From Streptomyces gossypii (GTDB lineage Bacteria; Actinomycetota; Actinomycetes; Streptomycetales; Streptomycetaceae), in the NCBI RefSeq assembly GCF_025165795.1, contig NZ_JAJAGO010000007.1:145024-209023 (forward strand): DNA of 64,000 nt. Reading direction: 5' to 3'. Shown piece by piece: positions 41,022-49,516 of this stretch (its first letter is position 1; every line of letters begins with the position of its first letter). The notes beneath the pieces were generated by a model. That model did not search any database, was not told the DNA's origin, and was given only the letters and a program-made list of their open reading frames with translations. Position numbers and translations under genes: made by a program.

Positions 41022-42467
41022 GTGAGAGCAATCCGACCCTCCCGGCCGGCCCGTCCCGCCCGATCCGCGCAGCCGCCCCGCGCCAGCAGGTTCAGCCGGT
41101 TCGGGCGCGCCTCCCCCGCGGCGCGCTCGACGCGGCGGGATCTGTACGCGGCGACCGCCGCGGCGCTGCTCTTCGCAGCGGCTGTGGTGATCGGACGCTC
41201 GATCGAGGATCACCAGGACACCCTGAGCCTGCGCTGGCCGCCGATGTACGCCTACTGGCTGCCGCATCTGGGCCCGGGCACCCCGGCGGCGCTGGCCGTC
41301 GCCGTGCTCGTCGTGGCGTACGGGCCGACGCTGGCCTTCCGGCTGCGGTGGCGCGTACTGCTGCCCGTCGCCTGGGGTGCCTCGATGGCCTGGATCTGGT
41401 CGCTGGCACTGATCGACGGCTGGCACCGGGGCGTGGCCGAGCGGCTGACCACCAGATACGAGTATCTGCAGTCGGTCGACAGGATCCGGGAGACCGGGGT
41501 CGGCACCACCCTGCGCACCTTCACCGACTACATCCTGCTGGGCCCCGACAACTGGCCCGCCCATGTCGCCGGGCATCCGCCGGGTGCGGTACTCACCTTC
41601 GTGGGGCTGGACTGGGTCGGACTGGAGGGTGGAGCGTGGGCCGCCGCCTGGTGCATCACCCTCGCCTCCTCCGCAGCCGTGGCGGTGCTGGTGGCGCTGC
41701 GGGCGCTGTGCGGGGAGGAGACCGCGCGGCGCGCGGCGCCGTTCGTCGTACTGGCGCCGGCAGCCGTCTGGCTCGGCGTGTCGGGCGACGGCTACTTCGC
41801 CGCGGTCAGCGCCTGGGCGGTCGCGCTGCTGGCGCTGGCGGCCACCCGAGCCGTGCGCGCCCCGCGCGCGGCGGCGCTGGGCTGCGGGCTGCTGTTCGGG
41901 CTCACCTGCTATCTGTCCTACGGGCTGGTGCTGATGGGGGTGGTGTGCCTCGGGGTGCTGGCGGCGGCACGCACGCTCCGGCCCGTGCCGTATGTGCTGC
42001 TGGGCATGGCGCCGTGGTTCGCGCTCTTCACCGCCGCCGGATTCTGGTGGTTCGACGGCTACTTCACGCTGGTGGAGCGGTACTACCAGGGCGCGGCGGA
42101 GATCCGCCCGTACGAGTACTTCGTCTGGGCGAATCTCGCCGTCAACGTCGCGGTGGTCGGACTGGCGGTGGCCGCCGGGCTGCGGCGCACCTCGGTGGCG
42201 CTGCCGTCCGCACTGCGCGGGCTGCGGCACGCCCCGGCATCAGGCGAAGCGGCACTCGTCCTGCTGGTGACGGCGGCCGTGTGCGCCGTACTGACGGCCG
42301 ATCTGTCGGGGATGAGCAAGGCGGAGACGGAGCGGATCTGGCTTCCCTTCACCCTCTGGCTGCTCCCGGCGGCGGCGCTGCTGCCCCGGCGCGGAAGCCG
42401 CTGGTGGCTGGGTGCCCAGGCGGCGCTGGCGCTGACCGTGAACCATCTGGTGATCACCGGCTGGTGA
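41022..42467 (+). CDS. Polytopic membrane protein, GT-C glycosyltransferase-like
   Basis: The 481-residue protein has a basic, disordered N-terminus of about 40 residues and then about ten hydrophobic helices. A long first periplasmic-type loop holds LLGPDNWPAHVAGHPPGAVL, with His-Pro-Pro-Gly. A later KAETERIWLPFTLWLLPAAA stretch resembles actinobacterial polyprenol-phosphate-dependent mannosyl- or other GT-C transferases. Donor and acceptor are unknown. GTG start. No glycan cluster genes are directly adjacent. The next convincing glycosyltransferase is 5 kb away. Confidence 0.65.
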   Translation: MRAIRPSRPARPARSAQPPRASRFSRFGRASPAARSTRRDLYAATAAALLFAAAVVIGRSIEDHQDTLSLRWPPMYAYWLPHLGPGTPAALAVAVLVVAYGPTLAFRLRWRVLLPVAWGASMAWIWSLALIDGWHRGVAERLTTRYEYLQSVDRIRETGVGTTLRTFTDYILLGPDNWPAHVAGHPPGAVLTFVGLDWVGLEGGAWAAAWCITLASSAAVAVLVALRALCGEETARRAAPFVVLAPAAVWLGVSGDGYFAAVSAWAVALLALAATRAVRAPRAAALGCGLLFGLTCYLSYGLVLMGVVCLGVLAAARTLRPVPYVLLGMAPWFALFTAAGFWWFDGYFTLVERYYQGAAEIRPYEYFVWANLAVNVAVVGLAVAAGLRRTSVALPSALRGLRHAPASGEAALVLLVTAAVCAVLTADLSGMSKAETERIWLPFTLWLLPAAALLPRRGSRWWLGAQAALALTVNHLVITGW

Positions 42468-42952
42468 ACACCAGAGGGCCCGTGCGCCGCGGGCGGAAAT
42501 GATCTGCCGTCAATTCCCAGATCGGCAGCGGAAGAACTCGGGAACAGCATCGCGGGAAGTTTCACCAATTCCCCACCCCGCACCCCCGCGCCGTTGTTAG
42601 GCTGAACTCCGTCAGAAGTGCGGCCGTCGACGAGAATCCGGTCGCGCTTACGGGGGACTGCCTTGAGGGGGGCTTTTCTTGATCGCTCCAGCCTGCTGAC
42701 GGCCAATGCGCTCCGCGGGCCGCAGCTCCATGCCCGCGTGCGCCGACTGGCCGCCGCATTCCGCTTCTTCCAGTGATTCCGTCCCCGCCGAATGCGGCAT
42801 TCCGCTGCCCTGGCGCCCCGACGGATGCTCTTCCCGCATGCCCATTTCCGCCTCTGTTCCGTTTCCGGCGGCTATCGGCGATGCGGCGTTCCCCGGTACC
42901 TCGGCACTTCCTGCTCCGTGGCTGAGACGCCATGGCTTCCAGAAGGGCAATC
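42468..42952. other. Long leader or intergenic region before the peroxidase
   Basis: About 485 bases separate the membrane-protein stop from the peroxidase start. A TAGGCT hexamer (42599-42604) resembles a streptomycete -10 element. The region then holds a plausible 37-codon ORF with a ribosome-binding site at 42663-42776. The rest (about 42780-42930) shows no convincing coding signal on either strand. Confidence 0.5.
42663..42776 (+). CDS. Possible small protein or leader peptide upstream of the peroxidase
   Basis: A TTG codon at 42663 follows GGGGGACTGCC, a good-looking ribosome-binding site. The 37-residue product would begin [M]RGAFLDRSSLLTANALRG and end LAAAFRFFQ. About 80% of third positions are G or C, like real genes here. 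It is basic and amphipathic. No similarity can be claimed. It could be a leader peptide that controls the downstream gene or a small peptide product, or the ORF may be chance. Confidence 0.3.
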   Translation: MRGAFLDRSSLLTANALRGPQLHARVRRLAAAFRFFQ

Positions 42953-44425
42953 ATGACTTCACTGCACGGCTCCTCTTCCCGCGCCCTCCGCTCCCCGGAC
43001 GGCACCAGCGGCAGTTTCGGCCGCATGTTCCCCCACCTTCCCGGCCGCCAGCCCACCGGTCTGGAGGCGGCGAAGGCGTTCGGCCTCCCCGGCGGGAAAA
43101 TGGACGGCGGCGGCACGACCGCGGACCAGGAGAACCCCGAACTGCCTTCGGGCTTCACCTATTTCGGCCAGTTCATCGACCACGACCTCACCCTCGACGT
43201 GATGTCACAGCTCGGCCAGAGCAACGAGCCGGGGAACCTGACCGACTTCCGCACCCCGCGTCTGGACATGGACAACATGTACGGCTCCGGACCGACGGTG
43301 AACCCCCACCTCTACGACCCGGACTCGCACGAGACGAAGCTCGCGCTCTCCCCCGACGGCGCGGACCTGGCCCGTACCTCGGAGGACGTCGCCCTCATCG
43401 GCGACCCGCGCAACGACGAGAACATGCTTCTGGCGCAATTCCATCTGGCACTGATCAAATTCCACAACAACGTCGTCGACGAGTTGCGCGGCGGCCGGAT
43501 CACCGACGCGTTCGGGCAGCGCCTCGCGCCGCAGCCGCCCGACGAGCCGCCGACCGAGCAGCCCGGTGTGCCGCTCGCCCAGCTGCTGGATGTCGAGAAC
43601 TACTACAACACGGTGTTCTCCGAAGCACAGCGCCTCGTCCGCTGGCACTACCAGTGGCTCGTCGTGCACGAATTCCTCATGCGGGTGGCGGACCAGCAGG
43701 TGGTCCAGGACGTGGAGAAGAACGGTCCGCAGTTCTTCACCCCCGGCAGCGCACCCTTCATCCCGGTGGAGTTCGCCGCCGCCGCATACAGGTTCGGGCA
43801 TCCGACCGTCCGGTCCGCCTACCGAGTCAACGACGACTTCGTCGGGAAGATCTTCCCGGACAACCCGGACGCGCCCGCGGTACCGCGCCAGGACCTCCGC
43901 GGCGGGCCCGTCCTCCCCGAGCACGCGGTCGACTGGTCGCACTTCTTCCCCGTCGTCCCCGGCAAGGAACACCAGTTCGCGCGGCGGATACTCGCCAGCC
44001 TCAACACCCAGCTCCTGGACCTGCCGGTGTCCGCCGTACCCGGGGCCAAGGAGGGCGCGCTCGCCAGGCCGGTGGCGTCACTGGTGGTACGCAATCTGCT
44101 GCGCAGCGAGGCACTGGCGCTGCCCTCCGGCCAGGATGTGGCACGCAAGGTCGGTGAGGCCGTACTGACCGATGAGGAGCTGGAGACCACCGGGCCGGTG
44201 TACCTCTGGTACTACATCCTCAAGGAGGCGGAGGTGCGCTCCGGCGGGCTCCATCTCGGCCCGGTCGGCAGCCGGATCGTCGCGGAGGTCCTCATCGGAC
44301 TGATGGACGCCGACCCCAGCTCGTACCGGTTCGCCCACCCGGCCTGGCGCCCCACCCTGGCCGACCGGTACGGCCGCTTCACCGTGAGCGACCTGCTCCG
44401 CTTCGCCGGCGCCGTACAGGCCTGA
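42953..44425 (+). CDS. Animal-type haem peroxidase
   Basis: This 490-residue protein of the peroxidase/cyclooxygenase superfamily has the distal motif FGQFIDHDLT (about residues 70-80). It also has the characteristic PRNDENMLLAQFHLALIKFHN block, WHYQWLVVHEFL, and a GHPTVRSAYRV proximal-His region. Such enzymes use hydrogen peroxide to oxidise halides or organic substrates. No signal peptide is evident, so it is probably cytoplasmic or exported in another way. The ATG at 42953 has AAGGG five bases upstream, which is better than the ATG at 42932. Confidence 0.9.
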   Translation: MTSLHGSSSRALRSPDGTSGSFGRMFPHLPGRQPTGLEAAKAFGLPGGKMDGGGTTADQENPELPSGFTYFGQFIDHDLTLDVMSQLGQSNEPGNLTDFRTPRLDMDNMYGSGPTVNPHLYDPDSHETKLALSPDGADLARTSEDVALIGDPRNDENMLLAQFHLALIKFHNNVVDELRGGRITDAFGQRLAPQPPDEPPTEQPGVPLAQLLDVENYYNTVFSEAQRLVRWHYQWLVVHEFLMRVADQQVVQDVEKNGPQFFTPGSAPFIPVEFAAAAYRFGHPTVRSAYRVNDDFVGKIFPDNPDAPAVPRQDLRGGPVLPEHAVDWSHFFPVVPGKEHQFARRILASLNTQLLDLPVSAVPGAKEGALARPVASLVVRNLLRSEALALPSGQDVARKVGEAVLTDEELETTGPVYLWYYILKEAEVRSGGLHLGPVGSRIVAEVLIGLMDADPSSYRFAHPAWRPTLADRYGRFTVSDLLRFAGAVQA

Positions 44426-44507
44426 GCGCGCCGCGCCGCGCCGCGCGTCCGACGTCCGCGTTCCGTAAGCACGAATGGGCTCGGCTGAGGGCGCGCGGCG
44501 GGGTCTT

Positions 44508-45656
44508 ATGGGGGGTATGAAGTCCCTTTCACCGCCCCGCTTCCGAGGGCGGCTGCACGATCCCCGTACCGCCACGGCCCTGGGGCGGTGCCTGGGCGCC
44601 GCCGTGCTGACCTGCTTCGTCACCGGGCTGATCAGCCATGTGCTCCAGGAACCGCCCGGCGTGCTCGCCGACCGGCTGCCGTCACGGCCCGTGAACGGTT
44701 ACCGGATCAACCAGGGCGTGCACGTGGCGACCGGTATAGCGGCGATTCCGCTGCTGCTGGCGAAGCTCTGGACGGTCTATCCCCGGCTCTTCACCTGGCC
44801 GGCGGTGCGCGGCGTCCGCCACGCCCTGGAGCGGCTCTCGGTGGGCGTGCTCGTCGCCGCCGCGCTGCTCCAGCTCTTCCTCGGGCTGCTGAACATCGTG
44901 CAGTGGTACCCCTGGCCGTTCTCGTTCCGGCCGGTGCACTGGGCCCTCGCCTGGGTGCTGGCCGGTTCGCTGCTGCTGCACCTGGCCGTCCAGGCGCCGC
45001 GGATCGCCGCGCACTGGCGTCGGCGCTCGACGGGCACCCGGCAACTGCCGGACGAGGAACGTGACGAACCCGACCGGCGTTCGCTGCTGCTGGGCGTCGG
45101 CGCCGCTGTCGGCGCGGTGACGGTGGTGACGGTGGGACAGACGTTCGCCCCGCTGCGCCCGCTGAACCTGCTCGGCCCGCGCCACCCCGAGCACGGCTCG
45201 CAGGGGCTGCCGGTCAACCGTTCGGCCGCCGCCGCGCGGGTCTCCCCCGCCGCCGTACGCGACTGGCGGCTGCGGGTGGCCGGACCGCTGCCGTACACGC
45301 TGACATGGGCGGAGCTGGCGGCGCTGCCCCAGCACGACTCCGAGCTGCCGATCGCCTGTGTGGAGGGCTGGAGCGCCATGGCCCGGTGGCGCGGCGTGCG
45401 GATGCGGGACCTGCTCGACCGCGCGGGTGCCCCGTCCGGGGCCACCGTCCGCATCGTTTCCCTCCAGCGCAAGGGCGGGTACGCGGTCTCGGAGATGGGC
45501 GCCTCCTACGCCCGTGACCCGCTCACCCTGCTGGCCCTGCGGCTGAACGGCGAGATCCTCAACGCCGACCACGGATATCCGGCACGCGTGATCGCGCCGA
45601 ACCGGCCCGGTGTGCTGCAGACCAAATGGGTAACCCGGATCGAGGTGCTGACATGA
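44508..45656 (+). CDS. Molybdopterin oxidoreductase with cytochrome-b561-like anchor
   Basis: The protein has about 382 residues and a mixed architecture. The N-terminal half has four helices with haem-ligand-type histidines (ISHVLQ, NQGVHVATG, RPVHWALAW, LLLHLAV), then a fifth helix after RRSLLLG. The C-terminal domain is sulfite-oxidase-like, with the Mo-ligand Cys candidate in LPIACVEGWSAMARWRGV and YPARVIAPNRPGVLQTKWV. It probably passes electrons between haem and Mo sites at the membrane. It is ATGA-coupled to the next gene. The start is uncertain (44475, 44508 or 44517). Confidence 0.85.
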   Translation: MGGMKSLSPPRFRGRLHDPRTATALGRCLGAAVLTCFVTGLISHVLQEPPGVLADRLPSRPVNGYRINQGVHVATGIAAIPLLLAKLWTVYPRLFTWPAVRGVRHALERLSVGVLVAAALLQLFLGLLNIVQWYPWPFSFRPVHWALAWVLAGSLLLHLAVQAPRIAAHWRRRSTGTRQLPDEERDEPDRRSLLLGVGAAVGAVTVVTVGQTFAPLRPLNLLGPRHPEHGSQGLPVNRSAAAARVSPAAVRDWRLRVAGPLPYTLTWAELAALPQHDSELPIACVEGWSAMARWRGVRMRDLLDRAGAPSGATVRIVSLQRKGGYAVSEMGASYARDPLTLLALRLNGEILNADHGYPARVIAPNRPGVLQTKWVTRIEVLT

Positions 45657-46150
45657 CCGCACTGCGCGTGATGCTGGCGACGACGGGCGCGGCCATGCTG
45701 GGCTGGGGCTGCTGGCTGCTCGTCACCGAGACCCGGGAGGGCACCGTGCCGCAGACCACAGCCTGGCTCGCGGGCGCGGTCGTGGTGCACGACGGACTGG
45801 TGGCACCGCTCCTGCTGCTGCTGGGCGCGGCGCTGGGACATTTCGGAGCGCGGCTCCGCCGGAGGCACGGGTACGGGCCCGAGGCCGCACGGCAGGACGA
45901 CGTGCGGCGGGTACCGGGCGCGCTGCGCGGCGGGCTGATCGTCGCGGGGTGCCTGACGCTGGTCGCACTGCCCGCGCTGCTCCGCCAGGACCAGCCGCGC
46001 TATCCCTCGGCCCTGCCGCTCGACTACACCGCGAACTGGCTCACACTGCTGGGACTGACCACCCTGGTGACCGTGGCCTTGCTGGTACTTCCCGGGGTCG
46101 CCCGGAGACTCCGGACGCGGCGCACGCGGGCCGGGCGGGCGCGGGACTAG
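45653..46150 (+). CDS. Small membrane protein coupled to the Mo oxidoreductase
   Basis: The 165-residue protein has four predicted membrane helices (LRVMLATTGAAMLGWGCWLLV, HDGLVAPLLLLLGAALG, GGLIVAGCLTLVALPALLR, LTLLGLTTLVTVALLVLPGV) and a basic C-terminal tail. No family is recognised. Its ATG lies in the stop of the oxidoreductase gene (ATGA), so it is probably a partner subunit or an assembly factor. It ends the plus-strand unit, convergent with the methyltransferase operon. Confidence 0.8.
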   Translation: MTALRVMLATTGAAMLGWGCWLLVTETREGTVPQTTAWLAGAVVVHDGLVAPLLLLLGAALGHFGARLRRRHGYGPEAARQDDVRRVPGALRGGLIVAGCLTLVALPALLRQDQPRYPSALPLDYTANWLTLLGLTTLVTVALLVLPGVARRLRTRRTRAGRARD

Positions 46151-46478
46151 GGGCGTGTGCCGCACCCCAGGAGTACGGCCACCTGTGAGCTGTGATTCTC
46201 CGCCTTGCGAGCCCTCCTGCCTGCGGCGGGGAGCCACCGGCTCCGACGACGCAGCCCGACCCGCCCGGCGGATCTCCTCGTGTCGCGCGACGCCCGGCCC
46301 GCGCCCCCTCGGCCCTCCGGGCCTGGGCAGACTCCATGCCCGCTGCGGCGTCGCCTCGCGCGGCGGGTTCGGGGCGGCGCTGGCGCGCGGGACGGCGCGG
46401 CGCGGCGGCGGGCGAAGCGGGCGGCCCGGCCGCTGACGGCCCGCCCGCCCGCCGCGCCGCGGCACGCGCACCGTGCGA
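46151..46478. other. Extremely GC-rich convergent intergenic stretch
   Basis: These 328 bases lie between two convergent transcription units. No ORF looks real. The stretch has many GC-rich partial hairpins, for example GCGGGCGG (46417-46424) with CCGCCCGC (46441-46448). They could help stop transcription from either side. Confidence 0.5.
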
Positions 46479-47156
46479 TCACGCCTCGCGGTGCAGCGCC
46501 AGGAACGAGCGGTCTCGTACCGTCCACTGCGCGCCGACGGCCCAGCCCTGGGCCGCCGCCAGTTCACGCAGCGCTCCGGCACCCAGTCGTGCCCAGGGAA
46601 ATACGGGACCACGCCCGCCGCTGCCGTCGTCCAGCCGTACCTCGATCCGCTCCTCGACGTCCGCCTGCGCGGCCTCGACCAGCAGGCTTCCCTGCGGTGT
46701 GAGCAGTTCGGCAACCCGGACCAGCAGTGCGCCGGGGTCGCCGCCTATACCGATGTTGCCGTCCAGGAGCAGTGCGCTGCCCCACCGGCCCTCCCCCGGC
46801 AGGGTGTCGAAGACGGAGCGGCACAGCGCGTCCACCCCGCGCCGTCTGGTGCGCGCGACCGCTTCCGGTGAGGTGTCGATTCCCAGTGCGGGGCTCCCCC
46901 GCCGTGCGAGGGCCGCGACCATCCGGCCCGGCCCGCAGCCGATGTCCAGGACCGGCCCGGCGCAGCGCCGCAGCACCGTCAGATCGGCCGCGTCCGCACG
47001 CGCGCACCAGCGCTCCACCTCCAGGGGCAGCAGCCAGCCGTCCGTGCGGCGCAGGAAGAGGGGGCCCCGGCCGGTGCGCAGCGCGTCGCCGTAGAGGTCG
47101 GCGTGCCAGGGCGGCGAGGGAGGCGAAGGGCGCGTGGGCCGCGACGGCGCGCTCAC
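46479..47156 (-). CDS. Class I SAM-dependent methyltransferase (glycosyltransferase operon)
   Basis: The 225-residue protein has motif I VLDIGCGPGRMVAAL, the acidic loop ALGIDTSPEAVART, and ALLLDGNIGIGGDPGALL. It begins with a basic Pro/Ser-rich stretch and WHADLYGDALRTGRG. It is the last gene of a three-gene minus-strand operon, and its GTG overlaps the stop of the DUF2064 gene (GTGA). The conserved neighbourhood suggests methylation of a sugar or a lipid-linked acceptor. The acceptor is unknown. Confidence 0.87.
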   Translation of the reverse strand: MSAPSRPTRPSPPSPPWHADLYGDALRTGRGPLFLRRTDGWLLPLEVERWCARADAADLTVLRRCAGPVLDIGCGPGRMVAALARRGSPALGIDTSPEAVARTRRRGVDALCRSVFDTLPGEGRWGSALLLDGNIGIGGDPGALLVRVAELLTPQGSLLVEAAQADVEERIEVRLDDGSGGRGPVFPWARLGAGALRELAAAQGWAVGAQWTVRDRSFLALHREA

Positions 47157-47962
47157 CGTGCCGCCTCCGTCCGAAGGTCCGCGAACGCCTTCGCGAAGCG
47201 GCTCGCGCCACCCGCGCGGCTCCCGCATACGGCGGCGATCGCGGCGGCGTCCTCCGCCGTGTCGACGTCTCTGAGCACCGGCAGGTCCCGTACGGACAGA
47301 CCGGCGTCGACGAGCCGCCGCCGCTGTACGGCACCGGTTTCCGGGGCGGACATGGGTACTCCGCGCACCAGCTCGGGATCGGGCACGGCCAGGCCGAGCG
47401 CCCAGAATCCGCCGTCGGCGGCCGGGCCGTACCAGGCGTCGCAGCCGTCCCAGGCGTCCGGGGCCAGCGCGGGCCACAGGAGTTCGCGGGTGAGCTGCGG
47501 GGTGTCCATGCCGATGAGCAGCGCGGGCCCGTCGCACAGGGCGAAGGCCGCGGCGATGCGTTCGTCGAGCCCGCCGCCGCTCTGCGGTACGACCTCGAAA
47601 CCGTCCGGCAGCCAGTCCCCCGCTCGTCCGGCGAGCACCAGCACCCGGCGCCGGGCGGGCAGACGTGCGGCGAGGGCGAGGGTGTCGGCGAGTGACGCCT
47701 CTGCCAGACCGGCCGCCTGCCGTGGTGTGTAGGGCGGGGTCAGACGGGTCTTGACCCGCCCAGGCACCGGCTCCTTCGCGATCACCAGCAGCGCCGTCCC
47801 GGCCCGTTCCCCGTCGGTGCTCGGCTGGCCCGTCTCCGTGCGGGCCCCGTCCGTCTCCGTGCGGGCCCCGTCCGTCACCGTGCGGGCCCCGTCCGTCACC
47901 GTGCGCGCCCCGCCCGTTTCCGTGCGCGTCTCGCCCGTTTCCGTGCGCGTCTGGCCCGTCAC
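47153..47962 (-). CDS. DUF2064/TIGR04282-type CofC-like transferase
   Basis: The 269-residue protein has a nucleotidyl- or glycosyltransferase-like core: LLVIAKEPVPGRVKTRLTPP, then ALLIGMDTPQL, WYGPAADGGFWALGL and LRDVDTAEDA. These match the family annotated in databases as selenodomain- or arsenosugar-associated transferase 1. The first 45 residues are six seven-residue repeats of the type ARTETDG, encoded by 21-bp repeats, an unusual extension. GTG start overlaps the upstream glycosyltransferase stop, and its own stop overlaps the methyltransferase start. Confidence 0.87.
   Translation of the reverse strand: MTGQTRTETGETRTETGGARTVTDGARTVTDGARTETDGARTETGQPSTDGERAGTALLVIAKEPVPGRVKTRLTPPYTPRQAAGLAEASLADTLALAARLPARRRVLVLAGRAGDWLPDGFEVVPQSGGGLDERIAAAFALCDGPALLIGMDTPQLTRELLWPALAPDAWDGCDAWYGPAADGGFWALGLAVPDPELVRGVPMSAPETGAVQRRRLVDAGLSVRDLPVLRDVDTAEDAAAIAAVCGSRAGGASRFAKAFADLRTEAAR
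47831..47956. repeat. Six in-frame 21-bp tandem repeats
   Basis: Six contiguous 21-base units of the type CGTCTCCGTGCGGGCCCCGT occur inside the 5' end of the DUF2064 gene. Units 1 and 2 are identical, and units 3 to 6 differ at two to five positions. On the coding strand they give seven-residue repeats (ARTETDG, ARTVTDG, TRTETGE). The length, a multiple of three, keeps the frame when copies are gained or lost. Confidence 0.9.
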
Positions 47963-48624
47963 CGCAGCACCGCCCGCATGTCCTGGACGGCGTGCCAGGT
48001 GCCGCGCCAGGTGCCGGTCACCTTGGAGGCGCCGGTACGCGGCCGGTACTCGACTTCCGTCTCCTCGATCCGCCAGTCCTCCTCAGCAGCCCGGACCACC
48101 ATCTGCAAGGGGTAGCCGCTGCGCCGGTCCGTCAAACCGAGCCCGACCAGCTGCCGCCGCCGGGCCACGCGCAGCGGCCCGAGGTCGTGCAGCCGGACGC
48201 CGGTACGGCGGAGCAGCATCCGGGACAGCGCCCGGTTCCCGGCCCGCGCATGCAGCGGCCAGGCTCCCCGCTCGGTGGGCCGTCGCCGGGCCAGCACGAG
48301 ATCCGCGCGGCCCTCCCGTACGGGGGCGGCTATCCGCGGCAGCGCGCCGGGGTCGAGGGTCGCGTCGCAGTCGCAGAAGGCGACGAGCTCGGCTTCCGCG
48401 GCGAGCAGCCCGGCGTTGCAGGCGGCGCCGAACCCGCGGCGCGGTTCGTCCACCACGACGGCGCCGTGCGCCCGCGCGATCTGGGCCGAGCCGTCCGTCG
48501 AACCGTTGTCGACGACGAGTGCGCGCCAGCCGTCCGGGATGCGGTCGAGTACCCACGGCAGCGCCTCGGCCTCGTTGAGACAGGGAAGGACGACGTCCCC
48601 GTACTGAGGCGGAATGTTGGTCAT
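47959..48624 (-). CDS. Family 2 glycosyltransferase
   Basis: The 221-residue protein has the GT-A fold of dolichol-phosphate-mannose-synthase type. VVLPCLNEAEALPWVLDRIP is followed by ALVVDNGSTDGS, a short Asp-rich stretch AFCDCDATLDPGALP (metal site) and HDLGPLRVARR. It starts the three-gene operon; the ATG at 48624 sits next to GGGAG. It is divergent from an OmpR-type regulator gene across about 125 bases, so the two-component system might control it. Confidence 0.9.
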   Translation of the reverse strand: MTNIPPQYGDVVLPCLNEAEALPWVLDRIPDGWRALVVDNGSTDGSAQIARAHGAVVVDEPRRGFGAACNAGLLAAEAELVAFCDCDATLDPGALPRIAAPVREGRADLVLARRRPTERGAWPLHARAGNRALSRMLLRRTGVRLHDLGPLRVARRRQLVGLGLTDRRSGYPLQMVVRAAEEDWRIEETEVEYRPRTGASKVTGTWRGTWHAVQDMRAVLR

Positions 48625-48748
48625 CTCCCACACCCTACGAACGCGGAGGGGACGAAACGGGTCTTGCCTCCTTACGAAACACGGACATCGGCCGTTCCGC
48701 AGCCGGGCAGGCATCCCGCCCGGGCGAAGAGCTGCGAAACTCGGCCGT

Positions 48749-49516
48749 ATGCAGCAGTCAGCACAGCGCCGGATCCTGGTCGTGGACGACGACCCCACGG
48801 TCACCGAGGTCGTCTCGGGCTACCTCGACCGTGCGGGTTTCCTCGTCGACCGCGCCGGGGACGGGCCCACCGCACTCGTCCGCGCCAAGGAGACACCACC
48901 CGATCTGGTCGTCCTGGACCTGATGCTTCCGGGGCTGGACGGTCTGCAGGTGTGCCGGCGGCTGCGCGACCACGGGCCGGTGCCGGTCGTGATGCTGACC
49001 GCGCGCGGGGACGAGGAGGACCGCATCCTGGGGCTGGAGGTGGGCGCGGACGACTATGTGACCAAGCCGTTCAGCCCGCGTGAACTGGTACTGCGGATCG
49101 AGTCGGTACTGCGCCGGGCGGGTGCGCCGGGCAGCGGCGGCCCGCGCCTGCACGGTGGCGGGATCACCCTCGACCCGGCGGCCCGTACGGTCGCCGACGC
49201 CCGCGGGCCGCTCGCGCTCACGCTGCGCGAGTTCGACCTGCTGGCCCACTTCCTGCGCCACCCCCGGCGCGCCTTCAGCCGGGAGGAGCTGATGTCGGCG
49301 GTGTGGGGCTGGGACTTCGGTGATCTGTCGACGGTGACCGTGCATGTCCGGCGGCTGCGCCACAAGGTGGAGAGCGACCCGGCCCGTCCCCGCCTGATCA
49401 GCACGGTGTGGGGGGTGGGCTACCGCTTCGACTCCGAGGGCGCCGGCAGCGGATCTTCTCTGCCCGGCAGCGGCAGCGGTTCGGGTGTCACGACGGAAGG
49501 CCCCGGCGATGCGTGA
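48749..49516 (+). CDS. OmpR/PhoB-type response regulator
   Basis: The 255-residue protein has a receiver domain (RRILVVDDDPTVTEVVSGYL, phosphoacceptor Asp in DLVVLDLMLPGLDG, Lys in YVTKPFSPRELVLRI). A winged helix follows (LTLREFDLLAHFLRHPRRAFSREELMSAVWGWDFG with VHVRRLRHKVE). A Gly/Ser-rich tail ends it. The kinase ATG overlaps its stop region. It is divergent from the glycosyltransferase operon, a natural target. Confidence 0.93.
   Translation: MQQSAQRRILVVDDDPTVTEVVSGYLDRAGFLVDRAGDGPTALVRAKETPPDLVVLDLMLPGLDGLQVCRRLRDHGPVPVVMLTARGDEEDRILGLEVGADDYVTKPFSPRELVLRIESVLRRAGAPGSGGPRLHGGGITLDPAARTVADARGPLALTLREFDLLAHFLRHPRRAFSREELMSAVWGWDFGDLSTVTVHVRRLRHKVESDPARPRLISTVWGVGYRFDSEGAGSGSSLPGSGSGSGVTTEGPGDA

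Noticed and set aside
38055..42230. A very long minus-strand open frame (over 1,300 codons) across the sugar-binding, LMF and GT-C genes
   Set aside because: It is a high-GC antisense shadow. It is rich in Arg, Gln, His and Gly with no domain, while the plus-strand frames have clear families.
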